This document shows, piece by piece, positions 1-8,392 of a stretch of 64,000 bases of DNA (the stretch's first letter is position 1; the number at the start of each line of letters is the position of its first letter). The stretch lies in the NCBI GenBank assembly GCA_016213775.1, contig JACQZR010000222.1, positions 62,001-126,000 on the forward strand. The letters are read 5' to 3'. The notes beneath the pieces are model-generated. The model had not been told where the DNA came from, made no database searches, and saw only the letters and a list, made by a program, of their open reading frames with translations. The position numbers and the translations under genes are program-made. Source of the DNA: Acidobacteriota bacterium (GTDB lineage: Bacteria > Acidobacteriota > Terriglobia > Bryobacterales > Bryobacteraceae).

Positions 1-1
1 C

Positions 2-529
2 GTCAAGATGTTCTTCGCACTGAACGCCGCCTTGCACGACGTCTCGGTATCTGTTTGGGATGCCAAGCGCGCCTATGACTACGTACGGCCGATCAGCGCG
101 ATCCGCCATTTCTACAAAGGCCAGACGATCCAGGGGTGGGGTGGCCCGGGCAAGGGAATCATTGCAATTGATGGCTCCGCGTGGCAATCGTGGATCAGCA
201 CGCCGCCGCATCCGGAATTTCCATCGGGCCACAGCGCCTACAGCAACGCCGCCGCCGAGATCCTAAAGCGCTTCACCGGCGACGACACCTTTGTGAAGAA
301 GGTTGTTTATGCAGCCGGCACCTCGCGATTCGATCCAGGGACGTCGCCGGAGAAGGAAACCACACTCGAGTGGCGGACCTTCTCAGAAGTGGCGGAGGAC
401 GCAGCATGGTCGCGCCGTGTGGCAGGCATCCATTTTGACGAGGCCGACTTCCGGTCGCGGGTGCTCGGGAGGGCGGTTGCGAGCCTTGCGTGGGAGAAGT
501 ACACGCGGCTTTTGGGTAAAACGGAGTGA
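2..529 (+). CDS. vanadium-dependent haloperoxidase / PAP2-family protein, C-terminal part
   Basis: This is the C-terminal part of a gene whose start lies before the window; the frame is open to the edge, so the first ATG at position 8 is probably internal. About 173 residues are visible. Two signatures of the vanadium haloperoxidase/type 2 phosphatidic acid phosphatase fold are present: PHPEFPSGHS (visible residues 67-76) and SRRVAGIHF (135-143), which carry the Ser/Gly/His and the Arg/His that bind vanadate or phosphate. Family members either oxidise halides with peroxide or act as acid phosphatases; the sequence alone does not decide. Tryptophan-rich segments and the IHFDEAD wording fit the bacterial haloperoxidase-like group better than lipid phosphatases, since no membrane helices are visible. 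The next gene is convergent. Confidence 0.75.
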   Translation, partial: VKMFFALNAALHDVSVSVWDAKRAYDYVRPISAIRHFYKGQTIQGWGGPGKGIIAIDGSAWQSWISTPPHPEFPSGHSAYSNAAAEILKRFTGDDTFVKKVVYAAGTSRFDPGTSPEKETTLEWRTFSEVAEDAAWSRRVAGIHFDEADFRSRVLGRAVASLAWEKYTRLLGKTE

Positions 530-556
530 GCTCGCGGGTACGCGTTCGCCCATTAG

Positions 557-1072
557 TCAGTTTCCCAAGAGCCGCTTGAGGCGCTCGTGCAATTCGTCTT
601 TGGTGAGCAGTCCGAGCACACGCGCTCGCACGCGGCCGTCGCGGTCGAGGAAAGCGGTGGCGGGAAGCGTCTGGCCCAGTTTGAGATCCTCCAGATCCAT
701 CGTGCTCGCTCCGGTCCATACACGGAATCGAATTCGGAACTTGTCCACAAACTCGGGAATCTTCGATCGCGTTTCGCGGTCATCAAGGGAGGCGGCGATG
801 AACACGACACCCCGGGGACCGTACTCGCTTTCGGCCTCCACGAGCAACGGCATCTCCTCGCGGCAGGGCACGCACCATGTCGCCCAGAAGTTCAGCACCA
901 CGATCTTGCCGCGGAAATCGCTCACGCGCACTTTTCTGCCGTTCAGATCCTTAAAGGGCAAGCGAACGGGCCGCGAGTCCGCCGGGGTGGAATCGGAAGG
1001 ACAGAGGAGTGCCAGCGCGATGAGAACGGTCCATACGGATCGGGGGCGTCGAAGAAAATGACTGAGGTACAC
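557..1072 (-). CDS. TlpA-like thioredoxin-family protein
   Basis: A 171-residue exported thiol-disulfide protein. An N-terminal arginine-rich stretch followed by a hydrophobic segment (about residues 13-24) looks like a signal peptide or anchor. The thioredoxin fold follows, with active-site CVPC at 67-70 in a FWATWCVPC context typical of TlpA/ResA proteins, and a TLPATAFLD segment supplying the cis-proline loop. Such proteins reduce disulfides in the periplasm, for example during cytochrome c maturation or in repair of oxidised proteins. The start is GTG at 1072; no strong ribosome site is seen. It is convergent with the haloperoxidase-like gene and divergent from the outer-membrane gene at 1115/1199, with only about 40 bases between. 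Its specific partner cannot be inferred from context. Confidence 0.82.
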   Translation of the reverse strand: MYLSHFLRRPRSVWTVLIALALLCPSDSTPADSRPVRLPFKDLNGRKVRVSDFRGKIVVLNFWATWCVPCREEMPLLVEAESEYGPRGVVFIAASLDDRETRSKIPEFVDKFRIRFRVWTGASTMDLEDLKLGQTLPATAFLDRDGRVRARVLGLLTKDELHERLKRLLGN

Positions 1073-1114
1073 TATCTTCTATACTCGCTCAGGTCCGCCT
1101 CCAACGGCTCATCA

Positions 1115-1198
1115 ATGACATATTTTCGGCGTCTGCGTGTCCCGTTGCTTGCGCTGCTTCTGGTGGCCGTGGGACAGCGTGCTGCCGGACAGGGTTGA
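1115..1198 (+). other. signal-peptide reading frame ended by in-frame TGA
   Basis: ATG at 1115 opens a 27-residue peptide with the form of a classic signal peptide: basic start (MTYFRRLRV), hydrophobic core (PLLALLLVAV) and a small-residue AAG region. It stops at TGA 1196-1198. The next codon, GTG 1199, continues in the same frame into the outer-membrane protein below. The two pieces together make one normal secreted protein, so this is probably the 5' end of that gene broken by a nonsense mutation or by a sequencing error. Confidence 0.6.
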
Positions 1199-2200
1199 GT
1201 GGCTGCAAGACAAGGTGCGCCCGTGCTTGGCGCCCTGTGTGGAGTGGAATCGGCCGGGGCCGCGCCCCATTCGGGCCTCGGCCGAATCTTCACTGGTCCG
1301 ACCTCACCCGGACGATGGACGGTGAGCTTTGGCTATCGCTGGCAGGATTCGTTCCGTCCGTTCATCGGTGATGTGGAACAGCCGCGGAGCATTCTCCTGG
1401 GGATGCATCAGCAGAATAAAATTCACCTTTTCGATGTGTCGTTGAGCTACCGGCTGAGCCGCCGGTGGACGCTTGCCATCAGTGCTCCTGTGATGGACGC
1501 GGACCGCATTAACCACCTTACCAGCGGCGTGACCGAAAGCACGGGGTTGGGGGATGTGTCGCTCGGAGGGCGGTTCTGGATCTGGCGGCCGCCGGTCGAG
1601 TCGCGCCAGAACATCCAAATCGGGTTCGCAGTGAAGCTACCGACAGGAAGGCCCAACGTGACGAGTTTCATCAGTGGCTCGATCATACCCGCTCCGACAC
1701 CAGTCACGGTGGACCAGTCGATTCAGTTGGGTGATTCCGGTACAGGCATTGCGATCGACTATTCGGCATACAAAGCGCTCCTGCGGCGGTTTACGCTGTT
1801 TTCGACGGGCGTTTATCTCTTCAATCCGAGGAATAGCTATACCGCGACAACCGCGGTCGCGCGCGAGCTGTCGGTGTCCGACCAATACCTGGTGCGCGGG
1901 GGGATCGGTTACGCGGTGCCGAAGTTGCATGGGGTGGCGCTGAGTGTTGCGGCGAGAGACGAGGGCGTGCCGGCCCGCGACGTGATCGGGCGAGAAGACG
2001 GCTTCCGGCGTCCAGGGTATACAGTGTCGGTGGAGCCGGGGCTGCAACTGGCGCGGGGCAGGAGCATGTGGTCCTTCAGCTATGCCATTCCTGTGTACCG
2101 CAACCGGACCCGAAGCGTTGCCGAGGTTCGCAGTGGAAGGCATGGTGACGCGTCCTTTGCGGACGGCATTCTGATGTTTGGCTACTCACGCAGTTTTTAG
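1199..2200 (+). CDS. outer-membrane beta-barrel / transporter-like protein, probably missing its signal peptide
   Basis: A 333-residue protein rich in alternating aromatic and polar strands such as VSFGYRWQDSFRP and WSFSYAIPVYRN, ending in an aromatic residue (GYSRSF) as outer-membrane barrels do. It resembles the acidobacterial transporter/porin-like proteins related to the phenol-degradation MetA family, but I do not recognise a specific function. The only start in this frame after the TGA at 1196-1198 is GTG 1199, which would give a protein without a signal peptide and with a poor upstream ribosome site. The signal peptide lies in the same frame at 1115-1195. Either the gene is a nonsense-mutated pseudogene, or the TGA is a base error. 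The remaining 333 codons show no other damage, which argues for a recent event. Confidence 0.65.
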   Translation: MAARQGAPVLGALCGVESAGAAPHSGLGRIFTGPTSPGRWTVSFGYRWQDSFRPFIGDVEQPRSILLGMHQQNKIHLFDVSLSYRLSRRWTLAISAPVMDADRINHLTSGVTESTGLGDVSLGGRFWIWRPPVESRQNIQIGFAVKLPTGRPNVTSFISGSIIPAPTPVTVDQSIQLGDSGTGIAIDYSAYKALLRRFTLFSTGVYLFNPRNSYTATTAVARELSVSDQYLVRGGIGYAVPKLHGVALSVAARDEGVPARDVIGREDGFRRPGYTVSVEPGLQLARGRSMWSFSYAIPVYRNRTRSVAEVRSGRHGDASFADGILMFGYSRSF

Positions 2201-2236
2201 GCGTGGGGGCTTGCGGACGGCGGCTACAATGGGAAC

Positions 2237-3145
2237 TTGTCTGACTCGCGCCGCCGGTCCCCGCTGAGAACGTGGGTGGAGTATGCCTGCGCGCGAGGGA
2301 TTCTGGCAATGCTGGCTTGGCTGCCGCTGGGCGCGGCGATGGCGGTTGGGCGGGGAGTGGCGGGGTTGTTGGACATCGCGATACCGCGGCTGCGGCGGAC
2401 GGCGCGGGTAAACCTCTCGTTTGCTTTGCCGGGGTTGGGCGATGAAGAACGGGAGAGGGTGATTGACGGGGTGTTTACTTCCATTGCGCGGGTTTTTGTG
2501 GCGCTGAGCCGCTTCCCTTCATTGACGCGGGCCAACATCGGCGAATGGATCCGGTATGAGGGGTTGGAGCATTTTGAGCGGGGGTTGGCGAAAGGACGCG
2601 GGGTGTTGTTCTACACGGCTCACCTGGGAAACTGGGAGTTGAGCGCGTTTGCGCATGCGCTGATGAGCCGGCCGATGCACGTGGTGGTTCGTCCGCTCGA
2701 CAACGCGCGGATTGACGGGTTGGTGGCACGCTACCGGAGTCTCTCGGGGAACCGGGTGATCGAGAAGAAGGATTTTGCGCGGGGGATTCTGAAGGCGCTG
2801 GCGGCGAACGAGGCGGTGGGGATACTGGCGGATCAGAATGTTGGGCTGAATGAGGGCGTGTTTGTCGAGTTTTTCGGGAAGCAGGCGTGCGCGCATCCAG
2901 GGTTCGCGCGGATTGCGGCGCATGCCGGGACGACGGTGATTCCCGGCTATGCGCTCTGGGATGAGGCGGAGGGGCGGTATGTACTGCGGTTCTATGAGCC
3001 GGTGGAGATGAGCGGGGATGCCCAGGAGGACACGCAGCGACTGCACCGGCAGTTAGAAGGGGTGATCCGGGAGTATCCGGACCAATGGCTATGGGTGCAC
3101 CGGCGGTGGAAGACGAGGCCTCCGGGGGAGGGGCCGATTTACTAA
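2237..3145 (+). CDS. lysophospholipid acyltransferase family protein, LpxL/HtrB-like
   Basis: This 302-residue protein fits the family that transfers secondary acyl chains onto lipid A precursors at the cytoplasmic membrane. A hydrophobic N-terminal segment (residues 20-48) is the likely membrane anchor. The catalytic HX4E motif is HLGNWE (His129, Glu134), followed by an ADQN motif (about 200) and the conserved ending WLWVHRRWK, all standard for LpxL/LpxM-type enzymes. Its length matches the family. The proposed start is TTG 2237; no better in-frame ATG lies upstream. The stop overlaps the stop of the convergent aldolase gene by four bases. Which lipid A position it acylates cannot be told here. 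Confidence 0.85.
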   Translation: MSDSRRRSPLRTWVEYACARGILAMLAWLPLGAAMAVGRGVAGLLDIAIPRLRRTARVNLSFALPGLGDEERERVIDGVFTSIARVFVALSRFPSLTRANIGEWIRYEGLEHFERGLAKGRGVLFYTAHLGNWELSAFAHALMSRPMHVVVRPLDNARIDGLVARYRSLSGNRVIEKKDFARGILKALAANEAVGILADQNVGLNEGVFVEFFGKQACAHPGFARIAAHAGTTVIPGYALWDEAEGRYVLRFYEPVEMSGDAQEDTQRLHRQLEGVIREYPDQWLWVHRRWKTRPPGEGPIY

Positions 3146-4083
3146 GTGGAGGGGCGGAGGCAGAGATCCGGGGCTTGCTCTTCGAGCAGCTTCATGGCGG
3201 CCGCGATGCGGGCGGATTCGGAATCGCTCCAGGGGACGTAGGGGACGGCCATGGCTGGGCCGCAGAGTCCGGCGATGGAGAGGGCGCACTTCAGTCCTTT
3301 TAGGTAACTGGAGGAGTAAGTTCCCGCGCTGTAGATACCGGCACTGAGGAGATGGACTATCTGCTGGAGACGTTTTACTTCATTCCAATCGCCACGATCG
3401 GCGGCTTGAAATAAAGCAACGTAGAGACGGGGGTATAGGTTCGATCCGCCATTTACTCCACCGGTGGCGCCGGACAGGACGGCGGCGCCGAGTAGCTCCT
3501 CGGGTCCCATGAGCAATCCGAAGCCGGGGCGGGCGGCGATGGCGCGCTGCACCTTCTGAAAATACATGAGATTGGCCGAGCTGTCCTTGAGACCGGCAAT
3601 TTGCGGGATGGTGGACAACTGCCGTACGGTGTCCGGTTCGAATGTGACATGGGTATGGCTCGGCATGTTGTACAGGAACAGCGGGAGCGGAAGTTGTTCG
3701 ACAAGACCGGCCACGAGGCCGGCGAGTTCGCTTTGACTGACGGGGAAATACGGTGGTCCGGCGTAGACGAGCGCGCTTGCGCCGGCGGCTGCTGAGGCTT
3801 CGGAGAGCGAGAGGATTTCCGCCATGGAGGAGTCTGTGATACCCACCAGCACGGGGACGCGTCCGGCGGCGGATTCACAGGTTCCGCGCACGACGTCGCG
3901 GCGCAATGCCGCGGGAAGGGCGGGGCCTTCGCCCGTAGTTCCAAGGACGAAGATGGCGTTCACGCCGCCCTCAATGACATGGTTGCAAAGGCGGTGCAGG
4001 GATGGGACCTCAAGAGTAAGTGCCGAAGTGAGGGGCGTGACCAGAGGGACGGTGATCCCGGCGAGAGGATGAGAAATGGGCAT
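3142..4083 (-). CDS. dihydrodipicolinate synthase / N-acetylneuraminate lyase family aldolase
   Basis: A 313-residue TIM-barrel class I aldolase. Family hallmarks are GTTGEG at 48-53, the catalytic tyrosine in FLYNMP (Tyr138) and the Schiff-base lysine in GLKDSS (Lys166). The GPEE segment and a GGVNGG loop are also typical. The family includes DapA, N-acetylneuraminate lyase and several sugar-acid aldolases. The stretch following GTTGEG lacks the exact LT residues common in true DapA, and the gene is not beside lysine genes, so a sugar-acid aldolase role is possible. It lies about 77 bases downstream of the phosphoribosyltransferase-like gene on the same strand and may be cotranscribed with it. 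Confidence 0.85.
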   Translation of the reverse strand: MPISHPLAGITVPLVTPLTSALTLEVPSLHRLCNHVIEGGVNAIFVLGTTGEGPALPAALRRDVVRGTCESAAGRVPVLVGITDSSMAEILSLSEASAAAGASALVYAGPPYFPVSQSELAGLVAGLVEQLPLPLFLYNMPSHTHVTFEPDTVRQLSTIPQIAGLKDSSANLMYFQKVQRAIAARPGFGLLMGPEELLGAAVLSGATGGVNGGSNLYPRLYVALFQAADRGDWNEVKRLQQIVHLLSAGIYSAGTYSSSYLKGLKCALSIAGLCGPAMAVPYVPWSDSESARIAAAMKLLEEQAPDLCLRPST

Positions 4084-4160
4084 CGAAGCGAAGAATATAT
4101 ATTAGATCATATCGGTGAGGTATTGCATCAGACGCGGGGTGCTTGCGTGCTTTGCCCGTC

Positions 4161-4775
4161 CTACAAGCGGTCTGGTTTTCTGTGCGCAGGATGGGCGTGG
4201 TTCCTGGCCGGTGAGGTGCGTGAATTGCCGCGTTGCGGGGTGCCGCTTGCGCCATCCTGCGCCCGGCTGATTTGAAAAAGATCGCGCAGGGGGAGGGAAG
4301 GTTCCAGATACTGTCGATTGCGATAGACGTCCACCAACTCATCCGCCTCTTTTGAGGGGAACTCGGGCAGCCGCTCGTAGCATTCGGGGAGGTTTTCGAA
4401 GGTCTGGGGAGACATCAAAAAGCAGATGTCGCTGGCAACGGGCCAAAGATCAGCAAGACTGGCGCGTGAGACGACAGGCGTAGCCACTATTACCCGGCGC
4501 GCCCCCTGATTCTTCAGTGTTCCAATGGCATCGTTCGCGCCACGGGCACGGACGATACCTTCGGCGACAAGCAGAACGTAGCGCTTTTTCACGATGTCAG
4601 CTTGTGCGGGAAACCGCTCCAGGGGCAGGTTGAGGGCGTGCGCTACTTCCAGCGCGACGGGAACCGCCCCCGCATCCAACCCCATCACCATGCAACCATC
4701 GCGGTGGGCGTAGTCTGTGAGGCTGGCTGCGAGCAACCTGCCTGCCTCCCGCCGGTCTTGAAATAGAGGGTTCAT
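4161..4775 (-). CDS. phosphoribosyltransferase-like protein with degenerate PRPP loop
   Basis: From ATG 4775 this gives 204 residues beginning MNPLFQDRREAGRLLAASL, which matches the start of predicted phosphoribosyltransferases of the COG1926 type (FxDRxxAGxxLA). The frame stays open further upstream, but the family start makes 4775 the best choice. The expected PRPP-binding signature near the middle (usually VDDGxATG) is replaced by VAEGIVRARGAND, losing the acidic pair and the TG. The downstream TLKNQGARRVIVATPVV region is conserved. It may be an enzyme-fold protein turned sensor or binding protein rather than an active transferase. The last 25 residues, rich in Arg, Pro and His, look like read-through tail sequence. 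Confidence 0.6.
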   Translation of the reverse strand: MNPLFQDRREAGRLLAASLTDYAHRDGCMVMGLDAGAVPVALEVAHALNLPLERFPAQADIVKKRYVLLVAEGIVRARGANDAIGTLKNQGARRVIVATPVVSRASLADLWPVASDICFLMSPQTFENLPECYERLPEFPSKEADELVDVYRNRQYLEPSLPLRDLFQISRAQDGASGTPQRGNSRTSPARNHAHPAHRKPDRL

Positions 4776-4935
4776 GGGGTCACCCACAATAGTTATTGCA
4801 ATTTGAGCGCCAAGCCGCGGGAGGGGGGACGGGGGGCGAACGCGAATTCGGTACAAAGGTCCCGGTACTGGTGCGGCTTTCCAGTTCTGGTCTAAAGGAA
4901 AACTATGACGCACACTGAGATAGCAACCCTAGACT

Positions 4936-7782
4936 GTGCCCATGCTGCCCCTGCTTGCCAACAACCCGGACCCTGGCCCGCGCGGCTCGACGCTCGATCG
5001 AGTGGCCGCGCTGGTAGCTCGACTGTTGCAAGTTCCAGCAGTTGGAGTATACATAGGCGAGCGTCCCCGGCTGCAACTGCGCGGATCGGCGGGGAGTGAC
5101 GGGTCGCTACGGGAGGAAATGCGCTCGGTGGCGGCGTGGGTACCGGTGACCCGAAGCCAGCCGATGGTCTGCGCGAACCTCAAACGGGATGACCACTTAC
5201 ACCAGTTCGCGCCGTCGGTTTGCTTCTGCGCGGCCTTCGCGATTCCGTTATGGGACGGGGGCACGGCGGGGGTTCTGGTAGCGGCGGATGTGGAACCGCA
5301 CCAGATCACACCCAATCAGATTCGGGATCTGACGGACCTGGCGGTGCTGGCGGGGAATGAGCTGGAGCTGGAGAAGCGCAGGAGCGCGCCGGCAATGGCT
5401 CCGGAACGGCGGCGCACCCAGGAGCAGCTTCTGGAAAAGAGCCTCGAACTGGCCAAGTTCGGCGAGGATCTGCGGCAGCTTCACCGGCTGAGCACGACGA
5501 ATTACGAAACCCTCGACGAATTATTTCATGATTACCTGGAAACGGGGCGCAACATATTTGGGCTGGGATGCGGAGTTATCTCGCAGGTTAGGGGCAGGTA
5601 TGCGGTGGTGCGGGCGTCGCGGTCGGATTCGTTCCCGGTCCGCGCGGGGATGACGTTCGAGCTGAGCCAGTTGTACTGCGGGGAGGTTTTCGAGAAGGGG
5701 CGGACGATTAGCTGTCACTGGGTGGGACACAATCAGGTACTGGCGGGCCGGGCGCATTACGGGCCCGTGCGGCAATCAGCTTATATCGGCGCGCCGATAC
5801 TAGTGGACGGCGACCTATACGGTGTATTGAGTTTTTCGTCGCCACATCCGCGGTGGCGCGAGTTCAGCTCGCACGAGACGGAGTTGATCGAATTGATGGC
5901 GAAGGGCATCGGACGGTCGATTCTGGAAGGGCGGATGCAAGGGGCGCGGGAGCGCTCCGAAGCTCTGGAACGGGACCGCAGCCTGGTACTGGAGATGGTG
6001 GCGAAGGATCAGCCGCTGGCGTCGGTGCTGCGGCAGATTGCCCGCATGATGGAGCGGCAGTCCCCTGCCCTGGCGGTGACAATCCACCTGGCGCTCGACG
6101 GCAAGTTGTACTGTGCGGCCGCCCCCAGCATGCCCGAGGCCTATGGGCGGAGGATGCAAGGCACCGAGATGGTGCACGAGGCGGGGTACTGCTATTCGGC
6201 GGGGTTGCTGAAGAGGACGGAACTGTTCACGGAGAACGGTCCACAGTGCCGCTTCGAGGACGCCCACGAATACTGCTGGCAGGCCTGCGCGACTGCGCCG
6301 ATTCTCACGGGGAATGGCGATTTGCTGGGCCTGTTGATGGTGTATTGGAAACTGGCAGTGCAGCCTCGCACGGTGGATGAGGAGCTGCTGGAGATGGCAT
6401 GCTCGCTCGCCGCGATCGCGATTGAGCATCGCCGGCTGTCGGACCGGATGGCGTTTCAGGCCAATCACGACGCGCTCACGGGCCTGGCCAACCGCGCTCT
6501 GCTGACGCAAACCGTGGAACTGCTGATGGAGACGGCGGCGCGGGAGAACGCGCAGTTCGCGGTGGTGTATTTTGACCTGGACCGCTTCAAGCAGATCAAC
6601 GATCACCTGGGGCATGCGGCGGGCGATGCGGTGCTATGCGAGATAGCGGCACGGGTTCGCGAGAAACTGCGGCCGGGCGAAATCGCGGCGAGGCTGGGCG
6701 GCGATGAATTCGTCGCCGTATTGACGGAAGTGGAAAACGAACACGATGCTGTGGCGCGGTCAGAGCAGATACTCGACTCCATGCGGGCAGCCATCCATTG
6801 GAATGGGCAGGCCATCCAACTCACGGCGAGCGCCGGAGTAACCCTCTATCCGCAGGGCGGGACGACGGCGGAATCCGTACTGGCGAACGCCGATGCCGCA
6901 ATGTATCGCGCGAAGCATTCGGGCAGGAACAGCGTGCAGTGCCATGAGCGGGAGTGGCAGGACGAGCGCTCGATCCGGCTTCGACTGGAGCATTCGCTGC
7001 ACGATGCGGTGGACCTGGAGCAGTTGCGAATCTCGTTTCAACCGATCTGGGACATCCGGCTCAACGAAGGAGTTTCTCTCGAATCGTTTGAGGTACTCAT
7101 CTGGTGGGAACATCCGGAGCTGGGCCGTATTCCTCCTTCGCAGTTCATTCCCATCGCGGAAGAGTGCGGGCACATCGGCGAGATCGGCCGGTGGACGCTG
7201 CGGGAGGCATGCCGGATTGCTGCGCGCGCGATGAAGAATGGCACGGGGCCGTTCCGCATCGCGGTGAATGTATCAGCGCGGCAGTTCGCGCAGCCGGACC
7301 TCGCCGGCACCGTTCTGGCGGCGCTTAGCGATAGTGGGCTTAGCCCGGAGCTGTTGGAACTGGAACTCACTGAAAGCGTAATCATGGAGTGCATCGAGAC
7401 GGCGGCGGCGAAGATGGAACGGCTGCGGGCGTGCGGAGTGCGTATCGCGCTCGACGATTTCGGGACTGGCTACTCTTCGTTGGGGTATCTGCGGTGGATC
7501 CCGGTGGACACACTGAAGATCGACCAGAGCTTCACTTCCGGGATTGGGACTTCGGCGTCTGCGCTGACGCTCGTGCAGACCATTCTCTCGATGGCTCACA
7601 ACATGAACCTGTCGGTGGTGGCTGAAGGTGTGGAAACCGAGCACCAGTTGGAGATGCTGCGAAGCATCAACTGCGACCGGGCGCAGGGGCATCTTTTCGG
7701 CCGGCCGATTCCGGCGCGCGATCTGGAGAGCTTCCTGCGCACGTATCAGGAGCCGCTGCAACGGATCGCCATGCGCGCATAG
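4936..7782 (+). CDS. GAF-GAF-GAF-GGDEF-EAL cyclic-di-GMP signalling protein
   Basis: A 948-residue cytoplasmic regulator without membrane segments. Three GAF-like sensor regions occupy about 10-150, 190-340 and 350-500; the third has a cysteine-rich stretch (AGYCYSAG...CRFEDAHEYCWQAC) that could bind a ligand. The GGDEF domain follows with intact RLGGDEF (about 587-593), so diguanylate cyclase activity is plausible; its inhibitory I-site reads RPGE instead of RxxD. The EAL domain has EVLIWW (719-724) in place of EALLRW, while NVSARQF, ELTES, DDFGTGYSS, KIDQSF and VVAEGVET are kept, so phosphodiesterase activity is possible but unproven. The start could be GTG 4936 or ATG 4942; neither has a good ribosome site. 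Confidence 0.9.
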   Translation: MPMLPLLANNPDPGPRGSTLDRVAALVARLLQVPAVGVYIGERPRLQLRGSAGSDGSLREEMRSVAAWVPVTRSQPMVCANLKRDDHLHQFAPSVCFCAAFAIPLWDGGTAGVLVAADVEPHQITPNQIRDLTDLAVLAGNELELEKRRSAPAMAPERRRTQEQLLEKSLELAKFGEDLRQLHRLSTTNYETLDELFHDYLETGRNIFGLGCGVISQVRGRYAVVRASRSDSFPVRAGMTFELSQLYCGEVFEKGRTISCHWVGHNQVLAGRAHYGPVRQSAYIGAPILVDGDLYGVLSFSSPHPRWREFSSHETELIELMAKGIGRSILEGRMQGARERSEALERDRSLVLEMVAKDQPLASVLRQIARMMERQSPALAVTIHLALDGKLYCAAAPSMPEAYGRRMQGTEMVHEAGYCYSAGLLKRTELFTENGPQCRFEDAHEYCWQACATAPILTGNGDLLGLLMVYWKLAVQPRTVDEELLEMACSLAAIAIEHRRLSDRMAFQANHDALTGLANRALLTQTVELLMETAARENAQFAVVYFDLDRFKQINDHLGHAAGDAVLCEIAARVREKLRPGEIAARLGGDEFVAVLTEVENEHDAVARSEQILDSMRAAIHWNGQAIQLTASAGVTLYPQGGTTAESVLANADAAMYRAKHSGRNSVQCHEREWQDERSIRLRLEHSLHDAVDLEQLRISFQPIWDIRLNEGVSLESFEVLIWWEHPELGRIPPSQFIPIAEECGHIGEIGRWTLREACRIAARAMKNGTGPFRIAVNVSARQFAQPDLAGTVLAALSDSGLSPELLELELTESVIMECIETAAAKMERLRACGVRIALDDFGTGYSSLGYLRWIPVDTLKIDQSFTSGIGTSASALTLVQTILSMAHNMNLSVVAEGVETEHQLEMLRSINCDRAQGHLFGRPIPARDLESFLRTYQEPLQRIAMRA

Positions 7783-7812
7783 CAAACCGCATGAGTGCGC
7801 TAATCTGAGGAT

Positions 7813-8391
7813 ATGGCCGATCGCTTATCCCTCTCCTGCTGGGTGAAAGGGTTTCAAACCTTGACCATGCCCAAACACTGGGAGAATTTCCTGAAGCTTT
7901 TTCCGTTTTCGCGGCTGACCAAGGCCCCAGTGGTGTGCCGGGTGCGAGCGGTTGGCTTCGCCGAACCGGCGCTATTTGAGGACGCCTACCAGCAGCCATT
8001 CCGTCCGGAAGGATTCGCCCAACTGAGCCGTGAGTACCAGCACGAGGATGTGGCATACGAGGTGGAGTGCGATTGGGACCTGATGCGGAAGGACGGGGAT
8101 TGGCGGCTGGGTCCGGTGCGAGTGGGTTTGTACTGCTTTGGCCCCGCATACGATAACGAGGTGGGCGATCATCTGCGGATCGACTTCGGGGTGGAGGATC
8201 TGTTTCTACCGGAGCCGGGAGATGAAGCGAGCCTGCGGGCGTCGCAGGCGAATTTGCGGAGCCTGCTGCACCTGGTTTCCGAGTTATCGAGTAAGCTGCA
8301 GTTGGAGCAGAAACATTTGTGGTCGGAATCAGGTACCAATATCGCGGCGAAGCTTCAGGAAGCCGCCAAGTTAGGATTCCTGATGCAATAA
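7813..8391 (+). CDS. conserved hypothetical protein
   Basis: I do not recognise this 192-residue protein. ATG 7813 follows a GAGG at close spacing; an internal ATG at 7867 (MPKHWENFLKLF) is an alternative. The sequence is acidic and soluble, with no signal peptide or membrane segment. It has a beta-rich middle (VAYEVECDWDL, VGLYCFGPAYDNEVGDHLRIDFG) and a helical C-terminus (SLLHLVSELSSKLQLEQKHLW) that may form a coiled coil. It sits 30 bases after the GGDEF-EAL gene on the same strand and could be cotranscribed with it. The downstream neighbour, a receiver gene, is convergent and begins only two bases beyond the stop. Confidence 0.6.
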   Translation: MADRLSLSCWVKGFQTLTMPKHWENFLKLFPFSRLTKAPVVCRVRAVGFAEPALFEDAYQQPFRPEGFAQLSREYQHEDVAYEVECDWDLMRKDGDWRLGPVRVGLYCFGPAYDNEVGDHLRIDFGVEDLFLPEPGDEASLRASQANLRSLLHLVSELSSKLQLEQKHLWSESGTNIAAKLQEAAKLGFLMQ

Positions 8392-8392
8392 G

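Noticed and set aside
1196-1198. TGA as a selenocysteine codon
   Set aside because: It lies at the end of a signal peptide, where selenocysteine would be odd, and no selenocysteine insertion hairpin was seen directly downstream; a stop is the simpler reading.
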